NCBI GenBank assembly: GCA_002346545.1
Contig: DEAA01000039.1
Span: 58,392 to 78,424 of the forward strand
From: Acidobacteria bacterium UBA2994
Lineage (GTDB): Bacteria; Acidobacteriota; Vicinamibacteria; Vicinamibacterales; UBA8438
Direction of reading: 5' to 3'
Length of the DNA: 20,033 bases
A program made the translations under genes and the position numbers. The notes beneath the pieces are model-generated. The model was not told the origin of the DNA. It made no database searches and saw nothing but the letters and a program-made list of their open reading frames with translations. The first letter of the stretch is position 1. Each line of letters begins with the position of its first letter. Shown here in pieces: positions 1-8,187 of the stretch.

Positions 1-599
<599 letters not shown>

Positions 600-671
600 T
601 CAGTGCGTCGACGGCGGTCAGACCGGAACGACCGATCGGGACCGGCGCCGTCTTCAAAGTTGCTCGTGGGG

Positions 672-965
672 TTAGTCGACGACGCCGAGGACCTCGTCCT
701 CGCGCATGATCAGATACTCCTCGCCGTCCAGCTTGATCTCCTGGCCGGAGTACTTGCCGAAGAGAATGGTGTCGCCGTCCTTGACGTCCATCGGGGCAAT
801 GCCGCCGTCGTCCTTGACCTTGCCCTTGCCCACGGCTACGACCTTGCCCTGTTGGGGCTTCTCTTTCGCAGTGTCAGGGATGATGATGCCGCCGACCTCT
901 TGTTCCTCTTCCTCGAGGCGCTCAACGATGATGCGGTCGTGCAGTGGTCGTACCTTGATTCCCAT
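672..965 (-). CDS. groES: Co-chaperonin GroES
   Basis: 10-kDa co-chaperonin that forms the heptameric lid of the GroEL chamber. The protein is 97 residues, the usual length, and starts [20 protein letters not shown]. The mobile-loop segment [21 protein letters not shown] (about residues 20-40) carries the conserved GGIIIPD motif that contacts GroEL, and the C-terminal part [20 protein letters not shown] is typical. AAGGGAG lies about ten bases before the ATG at 965. It is the first gene of the groES-groEL pair, transcribed from the promoter at 1058-1087 and likely repressed by HrcA through the CIRCE element; a terminator-like hairpin lies in its leader. Ordinary in all other respects. Confidence 0.97.
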   Translation of the reverse strand: MGIKVRPLHDRIIVERLEEEEQEVGGIIIPDTAKEKPQQGKVVAVGKGKVKDDGGIAPMDVKDGDTILFGKYSGQEIKLDGEEYLIMREDEVLGVVD

Positions 966-993
966 GGTTCTGTTCCGACTCCCTTGGATAGTT

Positions 994-1030
994 AAAAAAG
1001 AGCCCTCTGGGCAGGCGTTGCACCAGGGGC
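994..1030 (-). terminator. Terminator-like hairpin with T-tract in the groES leader
   Basis: Read on the minus strand, GCCCCTGG (1030-1023) can pair with CCAGAGGGC (1010-1002): four GCCC/GGGC pairs plus three TGG/CCA pairs around a small internal loop, with a 12-base loop. It is followed at once by TCTTTTTT (1001-994). This has the form of an intrinsic terminator, yet it lies downstream of the groES promoter and upstream of the groES ribosome binding site. It could stop read-through from the purC-HTH unit, attenuate groESL transcription, or both. The pairing is seen in the sequence; function is inference. Confidence 0.45.
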
Positions 1031-1031
1031 G

Positions 1032-1058
1032 TTAGCACTCTCAGTGGCCGACTGCTAA
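1032..1058. promoter_or_regulatory. CIRCE operator (HrcA binding site), one mismatch in the right arm
   Basis: The left arm TTAGCACTC (1032-1040), a nine-base spacer (1041-1049) and the right arm GACTGCTAA (1050-1058) match the CIRCE consensus TTAGCACTC-N9-GAGTGCTAA except for a single G-to-C change in the right arm. It directly follows the -10 box of the groES promoter, overlapping its last base, which is the usual position for HrcA repression of groESL. No hrcA gene is in the window. Confidence 0.93.
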
Positions 1059-1087
1059 TTGTAGTGAGTGACGAGCCGGGGTGTCAA
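1058..1087 (-). promoter_or_regulatory. Sigma-70-type promoter of groES-groEL
   Basis: On the minus strand a perfect -35 box TTGACA (1087-1082) and the -10 box TACAAT (1063-1058, five of six matches) are separated by 18 bases. The start point would fall near 1051, inside the CIRCE element, so HrcA bound there would block initiation. The promoter lies in the gap between the HTH gene and groES, giving the chaperonins a transcript independent of purC. Confidence 0.85.
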
Positions 1088-1109
1088 CCACGAGCGGTGG
1101 ACTTTGGGA

Positions 1110-1319
1110 TCACCCGGTACGCTTGAGACGGTAGGCCGAGACTTTGCGGCTCAGGGTGTTGCGGTGGATGCCGATCATCTTGGCGGCGCGACCTACGTTG
1201 CCCTTTGAACGGGCAAGCGCTCTGCTGATGAACCGCCGTTCGAACTCCTGTCGGGCATCCTCATACAGGATGCCCTTGGCCACCATCTCATCCACCAACC
1301 GATAGAGCTGATCGCGCAC
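1110..1319 (-). CDS. Small Fis-type helix-turn-helix protein
   Basis: A 69-residue protein made almost only of a Fis/NtrC-type C-terminal DNA-binding domain (HTH_8 family). The last 40 residues contain the typical ALARSKGNVGRAAKMIGIHR followed by NTLSRKVSAYRLKR, in which the second helix is the recognition helix. The short N-terminal helix (MRDQLYRLVDEMVAKGILYE) may serve dimerisation, as in Fis; there is no receiver or AAA+ domain. The start is GTG at 1319, with GAGGGA just upstream. It lies 36 bases after purC on the same strand and is probably co-transcribed with it, and it ends just before the groES promoter. It may be a small nucleoid protein or regulator; its targets cannot be told from the sequence. 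Confidence 0.85.
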   Translation of the reverse strand: MRDQLYRLVDEMVAKGILYEDARQEFERRFISRALARSKGNVGRAAKMIGIHRNTLSRKVSAYRLKRTG

Positions 1320-1355
1320 TCTCGTTCCCTCGTCCGGCCGCCCGGTGGCGGATGG

Positions 1356-2297
1356 CTAGTCCAGTTCGTGGCCCGCCAATAGACGGTAGGCCTCGAGATA
1401 CTTCTCGCGGGTTCGCCGAACGACCTCATCGGGGAGCGAGGGCGCCGGTGGCTGGCGGTTCCAGGCCAGTTCGTCGAGATGATCCCGGACGAACTGTTTG
1501 TCGAAGCTGGGTTGTGCCGCTCCGGCCTGGTAGATGTCCTGCGGCCAGAAACGTGAGGAGTCCGGCGTCAAGACCTCGTCGATGAGAACGACCTCGTCGC
1601 CCTCCCCAAGGTCGGCGTTCGTGGGGCCGTCGAACCCGGGGGCGCGGACCAAGCCGAACTCGAACTTCGTGTCGGCCACGATGATGCCGCACGTTTCGGC
1701 GTGCGCGGCACCATGGCTGTAGAGTTGGATTGTCAGCGTGCGGAGCTGCTCCAGGAGCCGCGGGCCGATGATGTCGGCCGCCTCGTCTGCGCTGATGTTC
1801 TCGTCGTGCCCGGTCTCCGCCTTAGTGGCGGGAGTGAAGATCGGTTCGGGGAGCCGCTGAGATTGAGTCATGCCCTCGGGCAGCGAGATGCCGCAGACCG
1901 CGCCGGTCCGTTTGTAGTCGGCCCAGCCCGATCCGGCGAGATAGCCGCGGGCCACACACTCCACTGGGATCGGATAGGTCTTTCGCACGAGCATCGAACG
2001 CCCACGTAGCAGATCTGCATGGGGTCGGCACTGGTCGGGGTACTCATCCGGGTCGGTCGACACCATGTGATTGGGGACGAGGTCGCCGGTCCGACGGAAC
2101 CAGAAGGCTGACAACTGGGTCAGCACTTTGCCCTTGTCTGGAATGACCGAGCCCAACACCAGGTCGTACGCCGAGATCCGATCGGTGGCGACCATCAACA
2201 GATGATCGCCGACCTCATACATGTCCCGGACCTTGCCGCGACGTTGATGAGTCAGGCCGTTAAGAGACGTTTCAAAGAGGGGAGGTGCGGACGTCAC
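1356..2297 (-). CDS. purC: Phosphoribosylaminoimidazole-succinocarboxamide synthase
   Basis: SAICAR synthetase, which joins aspartate to CAIR using ATP in de novo purine synthesis. With the GTG start at 2297 the protein has 313 residues, near the usual size of the longer (yeast-like) form. The start is chosen because GAGGAT lies six bases before it and the family N-terminus (LFETSLNGLTHQRRGKVRDM) follows; an upstream in-frame ATG at 2450 would add about 50 residues unlike the family. Signatures are GKVRDMYEVGD (21-31, ATP loop), VATDRISAYD (36-45), VECVARGYLAGSGW, ADTKFEFGL and LIDEVLTPDSSRFW. It is followed by the Fis-type gene. A weak promoter candidate and a palindrome lie just upstream. 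Confidence 0.96.
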   Translation of the reverse strand: MTSAPPLFETSLNGLTHQRRGKVRDMYEVGDHLLMVATDRISAYDLVLGSVIPDKGKVLTQLSAFWFRRTGDLVPNHMVSTDPDEYPDQCRPHADLLRGRSMLVRKTYPIPVECVARGYLAGSGWADYKRTGAVCGISLPEGMTQSQRLPEPIFTPATKAETGHDENISADEAADIIGPRLLEQLRTLTIQLYSHGAAHAETCGIIVADTKFEFGLVRAPGFDGPTNADLGEGDEVVLIDEVLTPDSSRFWPQDIYQAGAAQPSFDKQFVRDHLDELAWNRQPPAPSLPDEVVRRTREKYLEAYRLLAGHELD

Positions 2298-2315
2298 GGG
2301 ATCCTCAATAGGCGC

Positions 2316-2331
2316 GCTAAGAGCGCTTAGC
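2316..2331. repeat. Inverted repeat upstream of purC (possible operator)
   Basis: GCTAAG (2316-2321) and CTTAGC (2326-2331) form a perfect 6-base palindrome around AGCG, 19 bases before the purC start codon. On the minus strand it overlaps a weak promoter candidate: TTGCCG at 2357-2352, 17 bases, then TAAGCT at 2334-2329. The position would suit a repressor site, but no regulator can be named and a chance palindrome is possible. The rest of the divergent purC/membrane-protein gap (2298-2573) shows no other clear signal. Confidence 0.3.
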
Positions 2332-2573
2332 TTACTGAAGAGCCACGTGTGCGGCAAGCGAGAAAATCGAAAGCGACGGCAGACGCGTGTCGGTCGTTGT
2401 AGTACAGTCGGATGACTTGCGCCGCTTGTCCCTGAACCGGGCGCACGCATCCTTCGCGTGCGGGTCCGTTGCCTGCCGTCCGGCGCCGGTTCGTTTCCTC
2501 TGTCGTCAGGAAGATCTTGACCCGGCGCAATGTTCCAGCAGGTGCAATGGCCGGCCGCGTGGGCGAGGTATCC

Positions 2574-3674
2574 ATGCGTGATGTCCTGAAATCCGGTGCC
2601 ATCGTCTTCCTGGTGGTTGGACTGATGGCGTTCTTTCTACGCAACGCCGACTTGGCATCGGTGTGGTCCGAGATCACGCGCGCTCGATTCTCGATGGTCG
2701 TTGCGACCTGTGTGGCGATCGTCGTGACCTATCTCGCTCGGATCTGGCGGTGGCAGCTGCTGCTGGCTCCGATCGCCTCGGTCCCATTCGGCTCCGCCGC
2801 TAGGGCGACGGTGATTGGTTTCGCCACTTCGTCGGTCCTGCCCGGTCGTCTTGGTGAGGTGTTGCGCCCCTATCTCCTAGCACGGAAGACTAGCATCACG
2901 GCTAGCGCGGCGTTCGCAACGGTGGTGCTTGAGCGGTTACTCGACCTCATCACGGTGGTGCTTCTGCTCGGGGTCTTCTTGACCATCTTTGGCGACACGG
3001 TCGTGAACACAGATGAGTCGATGCTGGCGCCGCTCAAGCTGGGAGGGCTGGCGGCGGCTGGTGGCGCGGTTATGGCCCTGGTTGTTGTGATGTGGATGGC
3101 CGGTGCGCCAGAGCGAACGGCATCGCTGTGTACCCGGGTCGAGCAGTGGCTGCCGGGGCGACTCGGCCGGGCAGCGTATCAGTTCTTGGCCAGGTTCAGC
3201 GCTGGGTTCGCGGTGGCTGGTCAGCCTCTGCGGTTGGGTTTTGGGCTGCTGTGGTCAGTGCCACTCTGGTTGGCGGTCGCGGCTTCGGCCTGGACGATTT
3301 GCCAGGCGTTCGGGATCGCGCTGCCACTTAGCGGGGCGTTGCTCGTGATGGTTCTGATGGTACTGGGGGTGGCGGTGCCGACGCCCGCCGGTGTCGGCGG
3401 GTTCCATGCGCTCTTCCAGATCGGGACGACCAGCTTCTACGGTGCCCCGGTCGACGCGGCGGTGGGGGCGGCTCTCGTCTTGCACGCGCTGTCGTTCGGA
3501 CCGATCACGGCGCTCGGCATTGTGTTAATGGCGCGCGAGGGACTGACCTGGCGCGCGGCTGTCGATCTCGCCGGTGAAGACGGGCAGGCGTCGTCGGCGA
3601 CGGAAGCCGCGGAGCCAGGTTCGGGAGCACCTATGTCAGCGGCCATCGGCACAACGGGCCGCGGCGAGGCGTGA
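2574..3674 (+). CDS. YbhN/UPF0104-type (lysylphosphatidylglycerol synthase transmembrane region) membrane protein
   Basis: A 366-residue integral membrane protein of the family related to the flippase half of MprF (LPG_synthase_TM). About eight hydrophobic segments are visible, beginning with [15 protein letters not shown] near the N-terminus. Family motifs are [20 protein letters not shown] (about 85-104), [10 protein letters not shown] (116-125) and, near the end, [14 protein letters not shown] (268-281). The last 35 residues are a soluble Ser/Ala/Glu-rich tail. The start is ATG 2574 with GAGG nine bases upstream; in-frame ATGs at 2469 and 2547 would add an Arg-rich leader unlike the family. 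nrdR begins 25 bases after its stop, so the two are probably co-transcribed. The substrate is unknown; in relatives it is a lipid or polyprenyl-linked molecule. Confidence 0.85.
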   Translation: MRDVLKSGAIVFLVVGLMAFFLRNADLASVWSEITRARFSMVVATCVAIVVTYLARIWRWQLLLAPIASVPFGSAARATVIGFATSSVLPGRLGEVLRPYLLARKTSITASAAFATVVLERLLDLITVVLLLGVFLTIFGDTVVNTDESMLAPLKLGGLAAAGGAVMALVVVMWMAGAPERTASLCTRVEQWLPGRLGRAAYQFLARFSAGFAVAGQPLRLGFGLLWSVPLWLAVAASAWTICQAFGIALPLSGALLVMVLMVLGVAVPTPAGVGGFHALFQIGTTSFYGAPVDAAVGAALVLHALSFGPITALGIVLMAREGLTWRAAVDLAGEDGQASSATEAAEPGSGAPMSAAIGTTGRGEA

Positions 3675-3699
3675 GAATGGTGACGAGGGGAGGGCAGCG

Positions 3700-4158
3700 A
3701 TGAAGTGTCCGTTCTGCGGCCATCTCGGCGACAAGGTCGTCGACTCTCGCGAGAGCAGGGAGGGCGAAGTCATTCGCCGCCGTCGCGAATGCCAGGACTG
3801 CGGCCGGCGGTTCACCAGCTATGAGCGGATCGACGAGATCCCGTACATGGTGGTGAAGAAGGACGGGAGCCGAGAGCGGTTCGACCGCCTGAAGGTGACT
3901 GGAGGCATGCTCAAGGCCTGCGAGAAACGGCCGGTGTCTGTGGCGGCGGTCGAGGCGATTGCTGACCGCGTCGAGGCTATTCTGCAGGAGCGGCCGGAAA
4001 AGGAGATGCCGACAGCGGAGGTGGGTGCCTTCGTGATGCAGGAGCTGAAGCAGCTGGACAAAGTCGCCTACGTTCGCTTTGCCTCGGTGTATCGTCATTT
4101 TCGAGATATCGGGGAATTCATGACCGAGCTCCACGACCTGCTGGACACCAAGGAATGA
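3700..4158 (+). CDS. nrdR: Transcriptional repressor NrdR
   Basis: Nucleotide-sensing repressor of ribonucleotide reductase genes. The 152-residue protein has the usual length and order: a zinc ribbon at the N-terminus with Cys3, Cys6 (CPFC) and Cys31, Cys34 (CQDC), then an ATP-cone domain from about residue 47 ([19 protein letters not shown]) to about 140, including [16 protein letters not shown]. The ATG at 3700 follows GAGGGGAGGG at good distance and matches the invariant MKCPFCGH start. It follows the YbhN-like gene closely and converges with ftcD, whose stop is 26 bases beyond its own. No ribonucleotide reductase gene is nearby. In many bacteria nrdR adjoins ribD; here the rib genes are about 7 kb further on. 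Confidence 0.97.
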   Translation: MKCPFCGHLGDKVVDSRESREGEVIRRRRECQDCGRRFTSYERIDEIPYMVVKKDGSRERFDRLKVTGGMLKACEKRPVSVAAVEAIADRVEAILQERPEKEMPTAEVGAFVMQELKQLDKVAYVRFASVYRHFRDIGEFMTELHDLLDTKE

Positions 4159-4184
4159 AATCGGGACGGTCAGTGGCTTCGTGA

Positions 4185-5111
4185 TCAGGTCGCCTCGTCA
4201 GGCGGAGGCGCCGAGCGGGCGGTCTGAAGGCGACACTCTAGAAGTCGGTGCGATTTGAACGCTCTGAGTCGCAGTGCAGTAGTGGCGGCATCGAGGAGCG
4301 CTGCGGAGGGCGCCAGTCCGATGATCTCGCTGTCGTGCACGTTGACGCCCGAGCGTTCCGCCTCTCGTGAGACAGCTTCAAACGCCTCCCAGACCGACGT
4401 GCGGCTATAGTCCACTAGGTTCATCGAGACCTGCACGATGTGCGGGTCGGCCGTGGCGACGCCGATCGCCTTGACCGCCGGCAGACCGCCGCCTGAGGTT
4501 CGGACCGCGCGGGCGATTCGTCGGGCGAGTTCAAGGTCTTCCGTGGCCAGCTGCACGTTGAAGGCGACGAGCGGGAGCCGGGATCCAATGACGGTAACGC
4601 CTCCAGTAGGATGGGGGGAAGAGGGGCCGCAATCCGGTGTCCAGAGTGCGTCAGCCAGCCGCGCAGTGAGCCCGGACAGACCGCCCCTCCGAAGAGCTTC
4701 GAGCGGTCTCCGGTGCGGCGCGCGTGCAGCGGCCTCGTAGAAGAAGACCGGGAGGCCGAATCTGGCGGCTACTTCATGCCCGAGGGCGTGAGCTGCGTCA
4801 ACGCAGCAAGGTAAGTCGTCCGGTGTAAGTGGCACGAACGGCGTTACGTCGACGGCGCCGACCCGGGGGTGCACTCCCTGGTGCTGGCGAAGATCTATCC
4901 GGGTGAGGGCGGCGGTATACATCGCGAGTAGCGCGAGGATGAGGGGGGCTGGCTCACCGACGGCCGTGAAGACTGAGCGGTTGTGTGTGGCGTCGGAGGA
5001 GTAATCGAGCAGCGTGACGTCGGCCGCGTCGTGGAATGTGGCCGCGAGTGCCGCGACGATGTCGGGGCGCCGGCCCTCACTGATATTGGGTACTACCTCG
5101 ATCAGCGGCAT
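4185..5111 (-). CDS. ftcD: Glutamate formimidoyltransferase
   Basis: Formiminotransferase that moves the formimino group of N-formimino-glutamate to tetrahydrofolate, usually the last step of histidine degradation. The protein is 308 residues, equal to the formiminotransferase part of FTCD, without the cyclodeaminase domain. It opens with MPLIEVVPNISEGRRPD, the standard N-terminus; HPRVGAVDVTPFVPL begins at His81, which aligns with the catalytic His82 of the mammalian enzyme. SDATHNRSVFTAVGEP (39-54) and VNLVDYSRTSVWEAFE-like sequence in the C-terminal subdomain also fit. The ATG is at 5111. It is alone on the minus strand between nrdR and the large plus-strand cluster; no hut genes are in view, so the exact pathway is inferred. 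Confidence 0.93.
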   Translation of the reverse strand: MPLIEVVPNISEGRRPDIVAALAATFHDAADVTLLDYSSDATHNRSVFTAVGEPAPLILALLAMYTAALTRIDLRQHQGVHPRVGAVDVTPFVPLTPDDLPCCVDAAHALGHEVAARFGLPVFFYEAAARAPHRRPLEALRRGGLSGLTARLADALWTPDCGPSSPHPTGGVTVIGSRLPLVAFNVQLATEDLELARRIARAVRTSGGGLPAVKAIGVATADPHIVQVSMNLVDYSRTSVWEAFEAVSREAERSGVNVHDSEIIGLAPSAALLDAATTALRLRAFKSHRLLECRLQTARSAPPPDEAT

Positions 5112-5135
5112 GGCGCACGTATAGCACAGTCGCCG

Positions 5136-5164
5136 TTGACGCCGATCCAGCGGTAGCTCATAAT
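5136..5164 (+). promoter_or_regulatory. Sigma-70-type promoter of the 5206-14333 gene cluster
   Basis: TTGACG (5136-5141, five of six matches to the -35 consensus) and CATAAT (5159-5164, five of six to the -10) are 17 bases apart, the ideal spacing. The start point would be near 5171, about 35 bases before the ATG at 5206. No other clear promoter is seen before the one for ffh, so this may serve the whole run up to ribBA. Confidence 0.65.
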
Positions 5165-5205
5165 CGTCGCCCGAGGGTCACTGATGTCCCTGCCGGTCTC
5201 GTCTC

Positions 5206-5634
5206 ATGGCCGATCCCGCGACCCAGTCTTCGACCCAGGTCAGCGAGCAGCTTCCTGCCGACAGAGACGTTAGGATCGCGGAGTTGTTGCGCTCCGGTCT
5301 CGCCCACTACTTCCGCGGCCAGTTCGAACCTGCGATCGACGTCTGGGCCAGGGTACCGTTACTGGACCGTGACCATCCTCTCGCGTGTGACTGCATCGAC
5401 AGGGCCCGGGCGGCAGTGGCCGCTCTGTTACGCGAGTCCGAAGCACTTGCCGCCGAGGGGCGATTTGTCGACGGACTCGGGGTGCTTTCTCGTGTCGGAG
5501 TGGGGGACGACGATCGAGTCGATGTCGATCGCATGAGAGTTGAATTTCAACGAGCGGCCCTGGGTGCCCTCTTGTCTTCGGTCGCCGCGCAAGGACACAC
5601 GGCCGGGTCCGGCAGCGAGTCCGGACGATCGTGA
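5206..5634 (+). CDS. Small TPR-like protein of unknown function
   Basis: A 142-residue soluble protein with no signal peptide. It contains two helix-turn-helix units that look like tetratricopeptide repeats: IAELLRSGLAHYFRGQFEPA (25-44), continuing IDVWARVPLLDRDHPLA, with the small-residue pattern of a TPR, and a weaker second copy LLRESEALAAEGRFVDGLG (75-93), continuing VLSRV. The C-terminus is Gly/Ser-rich and ends in GSGSESGRS. It is the first gene after the promoter at 5136-5164, and its stop overlaps the GTG start of the RDD gene (GTGA), so the two products are probably made together and may work together. The specific role is not recognised. Confidence 0.65.
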   Translation: MADPATQSSTQVSEQLPADRDVRIAELLRSGLAHYFRGQFEPAIDVWARVPLLDRDHPLACDCIDRARAAVAALLRESEALAAEGRFVDGLGVLSRVGVGDDDRVDVDRMRVEFQRAALGALLSSVAAQGHTAGSGSESGRS

Positions 5635-6404
5635 CACCGTCTCGCCAGCCGTCGCGTGAGGACCTCCCGTCAGAGAGGCAGCCTGGCTCGGGCGGGGGGC
5701 GGTCCGCCGGGCGGCGGCGTTCCGCTTCGTCACCGCACCGAGGCGACGGACCGCCCCTGGCGACACCCTCGTCGCTGCCGTTGTTTCCCTCAGACTCGGT
5801 GGAGGCGTCGCCACGCCAGCCCGAGTCACGGGTCCCTCCGGGAGTTAGGCGACCGACGCCAACGGCTAATGCGTTTCGACTTGGCCCAGGATCTGACTCC
5901 CGTACCGGCGCCATGTCCGATTCCGAGGAGGCTAGCCGTCAGGAATCGACACCGGGCGCGTCGAAGGCGCGGGCCGCGGGGGTGGTTTCGCGGTGTGGGG
6001 CTGCGCTCTTCGACCTGCTGCTCATCGTTACAGTGAACTTCTTGGTGCTCGTCCTTACTTTGCGGCTCGCTGGACTCGACATCGGATTGGCGGGACAACT
6101 TCGCTGGCTGCCGTTGAGCCTGTTTTTGTTGCTGCTTGACGCGAGCTATCTGGTGCTGTTGACGGCGGCTGGTGGTCAGACGTTCGGGAAGATGCTGTTC
6201 GGCCTCCGGGTCGTCGATACTGGTGGGCGGCTAGTCCCGATCTCCACGGCGACGTATCGGATGGTGGGAGGAGCTTTGTCGGTGGCGACGCTCGGTCTCG
6301 GTTGGCTGTGCATGGTGTTCGACCAAGAAGGACGGACGCTGCACGACCGACTCACTGGGACCCGGGTGCGTCCCGTTTCCGCAGGGCCTGAGCGGGCCGC
6401 GTAG
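5631..6404 (+). CDS. RDD family membrane protein with long disordered N-terminus
   Basis: A 257-residue protein. Residues 1 to about 115 are rich in Pro, Ser, Arg and Gly and look disordered. From about residue 118 comes an RDD domain: VVSRCGAALFDLLLIVTVNF with the Arg/Asp pair in the first membrane helix, a second hydrophobic segment (LPLSLFLLLLDASYLVLL), then GGQTFGKMLFGLRVVDTGG and a final hydrophobic stretch ending in FDQEGRTLHDRLTGTRVR. Each of these is a usual RDD landmark. The GTG start at 5631 overlaps the stop of the TPR-like gene. A later ATG at 5913 would remove most of the tail but has no ribosome binding site. RDD proteins are small transporter-like or assembly proteins; the function here is unknown. 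Confidence 0.8.
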   Translation: MTPSRQPSREDLPSERQPGSGGGRSAGRRRSASSPHRGDGPPLATPSSLPLFPSDSVEASPRQPESRVPPGVRRPTPTANAFRLGPGSDSRTGAMSDSEEASRQESTPGASKARAAGVVSRCGAALFDLLLIVTVNFLVLVLTLRLAGLDIGLAGQLRWLPLSLFLLLLDASYLVLLTAAGGQTFGKMLFGLRVVDTGGRLVPISTATYRMVGGALSVATLGLGWLCMVFDQEGRTLHDRLTGTRVRPVSAGPERAA

Positions 6405-6426
6405 CGAGGTGGGAAAGGAGTCGCGC

Positions 6427-6882
6427 TTGCGTCTTGGGGTCCTCGTGGCCGCTGTCGGGCCATGCGGCTTCGTGCCGGTCGCGCCAGGCACCGTCGGTTC
6501 CTTTGCGGGGCTGGCTCTGGTGTGGCTCCTGCGTGCCAATGGCTGGGGCTGGCTCGAGCCCGCCCTCCTGGCGGTCGTACTGTCGGTTGGGGTGCTGGCG
6601 TCGCGAGTTACCGAGACCGCCTATCAACGGAGAGATCCTGGGGTCATTGTGATCGACGAGGTCGCCGGCATGCTGGTGACCTTAATGGCGGTTCCGGTGG
6701 GGGTCGGTGGAGCGGTGCTGGCCTTTGCCCTGTTTCGAGTGTTTGACATCCTGAAGCCGTTTCCGGCACGTCACGCTGAACGGTTGCCGGGGGGATGGGG
6801 GGTCATGGCAGATGACGTTATCGCCGGGATCTATGCCCAGTTGGTGCTTCGAGCGCTGCTCGCCGTAGGAGGGCTGTGGTGA
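6427..6882 (+). CDS. pgpA: Phosphatidylglycerophosphatase A
   Basis: Inner-membrane phosphatase that converts phosphatidylglycerophosphate to phosphatidylglycerol. The family signature GFVPVAPGTVGSFAGL is near the N-terminus, followed by VIVIDEVAGMLVTL, VFDILKPFPARHAE and GGWGVMADDVIAGIYAQLVL, which hold the conserved acidic residues; the hydrophobic segments between them span the membrane. The start TTG 6427 (151 residues) is preferred because AAAGGAG (6414-6420) lies six bases before it; GTG 6409 is in frame but has only GAGG directly against it. It follows the RDD gene by about 20 bases and its stop overlaps cinA. With plsY and gpsA downstream it makes a phospholipid-synthesis group. Confidence 0.92.
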   Translation: MRLGVLVAAVGPCGFVPVAPGTVGSFAGLALVWLLRANGWGWLEPALLAVVLSVGVLASRVTETAYQRRDPGVIVIDEVAGMLVTLMAVPVGVGGAVLAFALFRVFDILKPFPARHAERLPGGWGVMADDVIAGIYAQLVLRALLAVGGLW

Positions 6883-8165
6883 ACACCTGGGGGAGATCCG
6901 GGGGAGGTTTAGCCGAGATCATTGCGGTGGGTTCGGAGCTACTGACTCCGTTCAAGACCGACACCAACTCCCTGTTCTTGACCGCCGGGCTGAACGAACT
7001 CGGGATCGCCGTCGAGCGGAAGTCCCTTGTTGGCGATGATCCAGCGGTCTTGCGGGATGCGGTGCAGGGGGCGCTCCGAAGAGTCAGTCTGGTCCTGCTT
7101 TCGGGAGGGCTCGGTCCAACCGACGATGATGTGACGCGAGAGACGGTCGCGGCGCTTCTTGAACGTCCCCTGCTCGAGGACCCGGTACTAGTCGCAGCTC
7201 TGGCGGCACGGTTTTCGGCCCGAGGGTGGCGAATGCCTGAGAACAACCGCCGCCAGGCGTGTGTCCCGGAAGGCGCCGAGGTTCTGGAGAACCCGCACGG
7301 CACTGCCCCCGGCCTCTGGCTCGAGCAGGGCGGACGAGTGGTACTCCTGTTGCCCGGGCCTCCGCGTGAGCTCGAGCCGATGTTCACCAACGTCGTGCGG
7401 AAACGTCTCGAATCACGGGTGGGCAGTGGACGTTTGTATCGACGGGTCCTTAAGGTTGTGGGGCGAGGCGAGTCGCACGTCGCGGAGGCAACTCAGCCGA
7501 TCTACGATCGGTGGCGACAGTCAGAGCCGAAGGTCGAGACGACAATTCTGGCCTCTCCAGGGCTCGTGGAGCTCCATCTGTCGGTCTGGTCGGAAGCGCC
7601 CACTACGGCAACCAAAGTGCTGGATGTGGCCACCGCGGAGTTGAGCGCGGCACTGGGTGAAGACCTCCTGAGCACCGACGGTCGTTCGCTGGCCGAAGTG
7701 GTCGGCCAGCGCTTGGTCGACGCCGGATTGCGGGTAGGACTGGCGGAGTCGTGCACTGGCGGTCTGGCCACGTCGCGGCTGGTCGACATCCCCGGCTGTT
7801 CGCGTTACCTCGCCGGTGCGGTGGTGGCCTACTCCAACGATGCGAAACAACGGGTCCTTGGGGTAGACGCCGCCATGCTGGCAGAGCATGGTGCGGTGAG
7901 CGAACCGGTGGCGGCGGCGATGGCCGAGGGGGTGCGTCACGTCGTCGGGGCTGATGTCGGTTTGGGGGTCACCGGTGTCGCCGGTCCCGATGGTGGTTCG
8001 GAGGCCAAGCCGGTGGGAACCGTGTGTCTGGCGGTGGCCGGGCCGGGTGATGAGGTATCGACACGTATCTATCGGTGGCCGGGAGACCGCGCGATGGTTC
8101 GGCGAATGGCCACGCTCGCGGTGCTGGGTCTGCTCCGGAGGCGACTGTTGGCGCGGCGGGGCTAG
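6879..8165 (+). CDS. cinA: CinA-like protein (competence/damage-inducible; NMN deamidase domain)
   Basis: A 428-residue two-domain protein. The N-terminal half is a MoaB/MogA-like molybdopterin-binding fold (COG1058, known in relatives as ADP-ribose pyrophosphatase) with VGSELLTPFKTDTNS (18-32), LLSGGLGPTDDDVTRE (73-88) and LLLPGPPRELEPMF (156-169). The C-terminal part from about 265 is a PncC-type nicotinamide-nucleotide amidohydrolase with the nucleophile motif GLAESCTGGL (287-296), AYSNDAKQRVLGV and VTGVAGPDGGSEAKPVGTV. AGGAGG (6867-6872) is best spaced for GTG 6879, which overlaps the pgpA stop as GTGA; GTG 6876 is also possible. The family acts in pyridine nucleotide recycling. A thpR relic follows, as is usual, but recA, often next, is not here. 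Confidence 0.95.
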   Translation: MNTWGRSGGGLAEIIAVGSELLTPFKTDTNSLFLTAGLNELGIAVERKSLVGDDPAVLRDAVQGALRRVSLVLLSGGLGPTDDDVTRETVAALLERPLLEDPVLVAALAARFSARGWRMPENNRRQACVPEGAEVLENPHGTAPGLWLEQGGRVVLLLPGPPRELEPMFTNVVRKRLESRVGSGRLYRRVLKVVGRGESHVAEATQPIYDRWRQSEPKVETTILASPGLVELHLSVWSEAPTTATKVLDVATAELSAALGEDLLSTDGRSLAEVVGQRLVDAGLRVGLAESCTGGLATSRLVDIPGCSRYLAGAVVAYSNDAKQRVLGVDAAMLAEHGAVSEPVAAAMAEGVRHVVGADVGLGVTGVAGPDGGSEAKPVGTVCLAVAGPGDEVSTRIYRWPGDRAMVRRMATLAVLGLLRRRLLARRG

Positions 8166-8187
8166 CGCGGGACTAGGACGGGGGAGG

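Noticed and set aside
2298..2450. N-terminal extension of purC from an ATG at 2450
   Set aside because: The extra 50 residues do not resemble SAICAR synthetase, and GTG 2297 has a well-placed GAGGAT.
2469..2573. Upstream in-frame ATG starts (2469, 2547) for the YbhN-like protein
   Set aside because: They add an Arg-rich leader not typical of the family; ATG 2574 has a proper ribosome site and begins right before the first membrane helix.
5270..5914. Minus-strand open frame of 214 codons opposite the TPR-like and RDD genes
   Set aside because: Arg/Pro/Ser-rich translation without domains; the plus strand has a promoter, coupled starts and recognisable TPR/RDD motifs.
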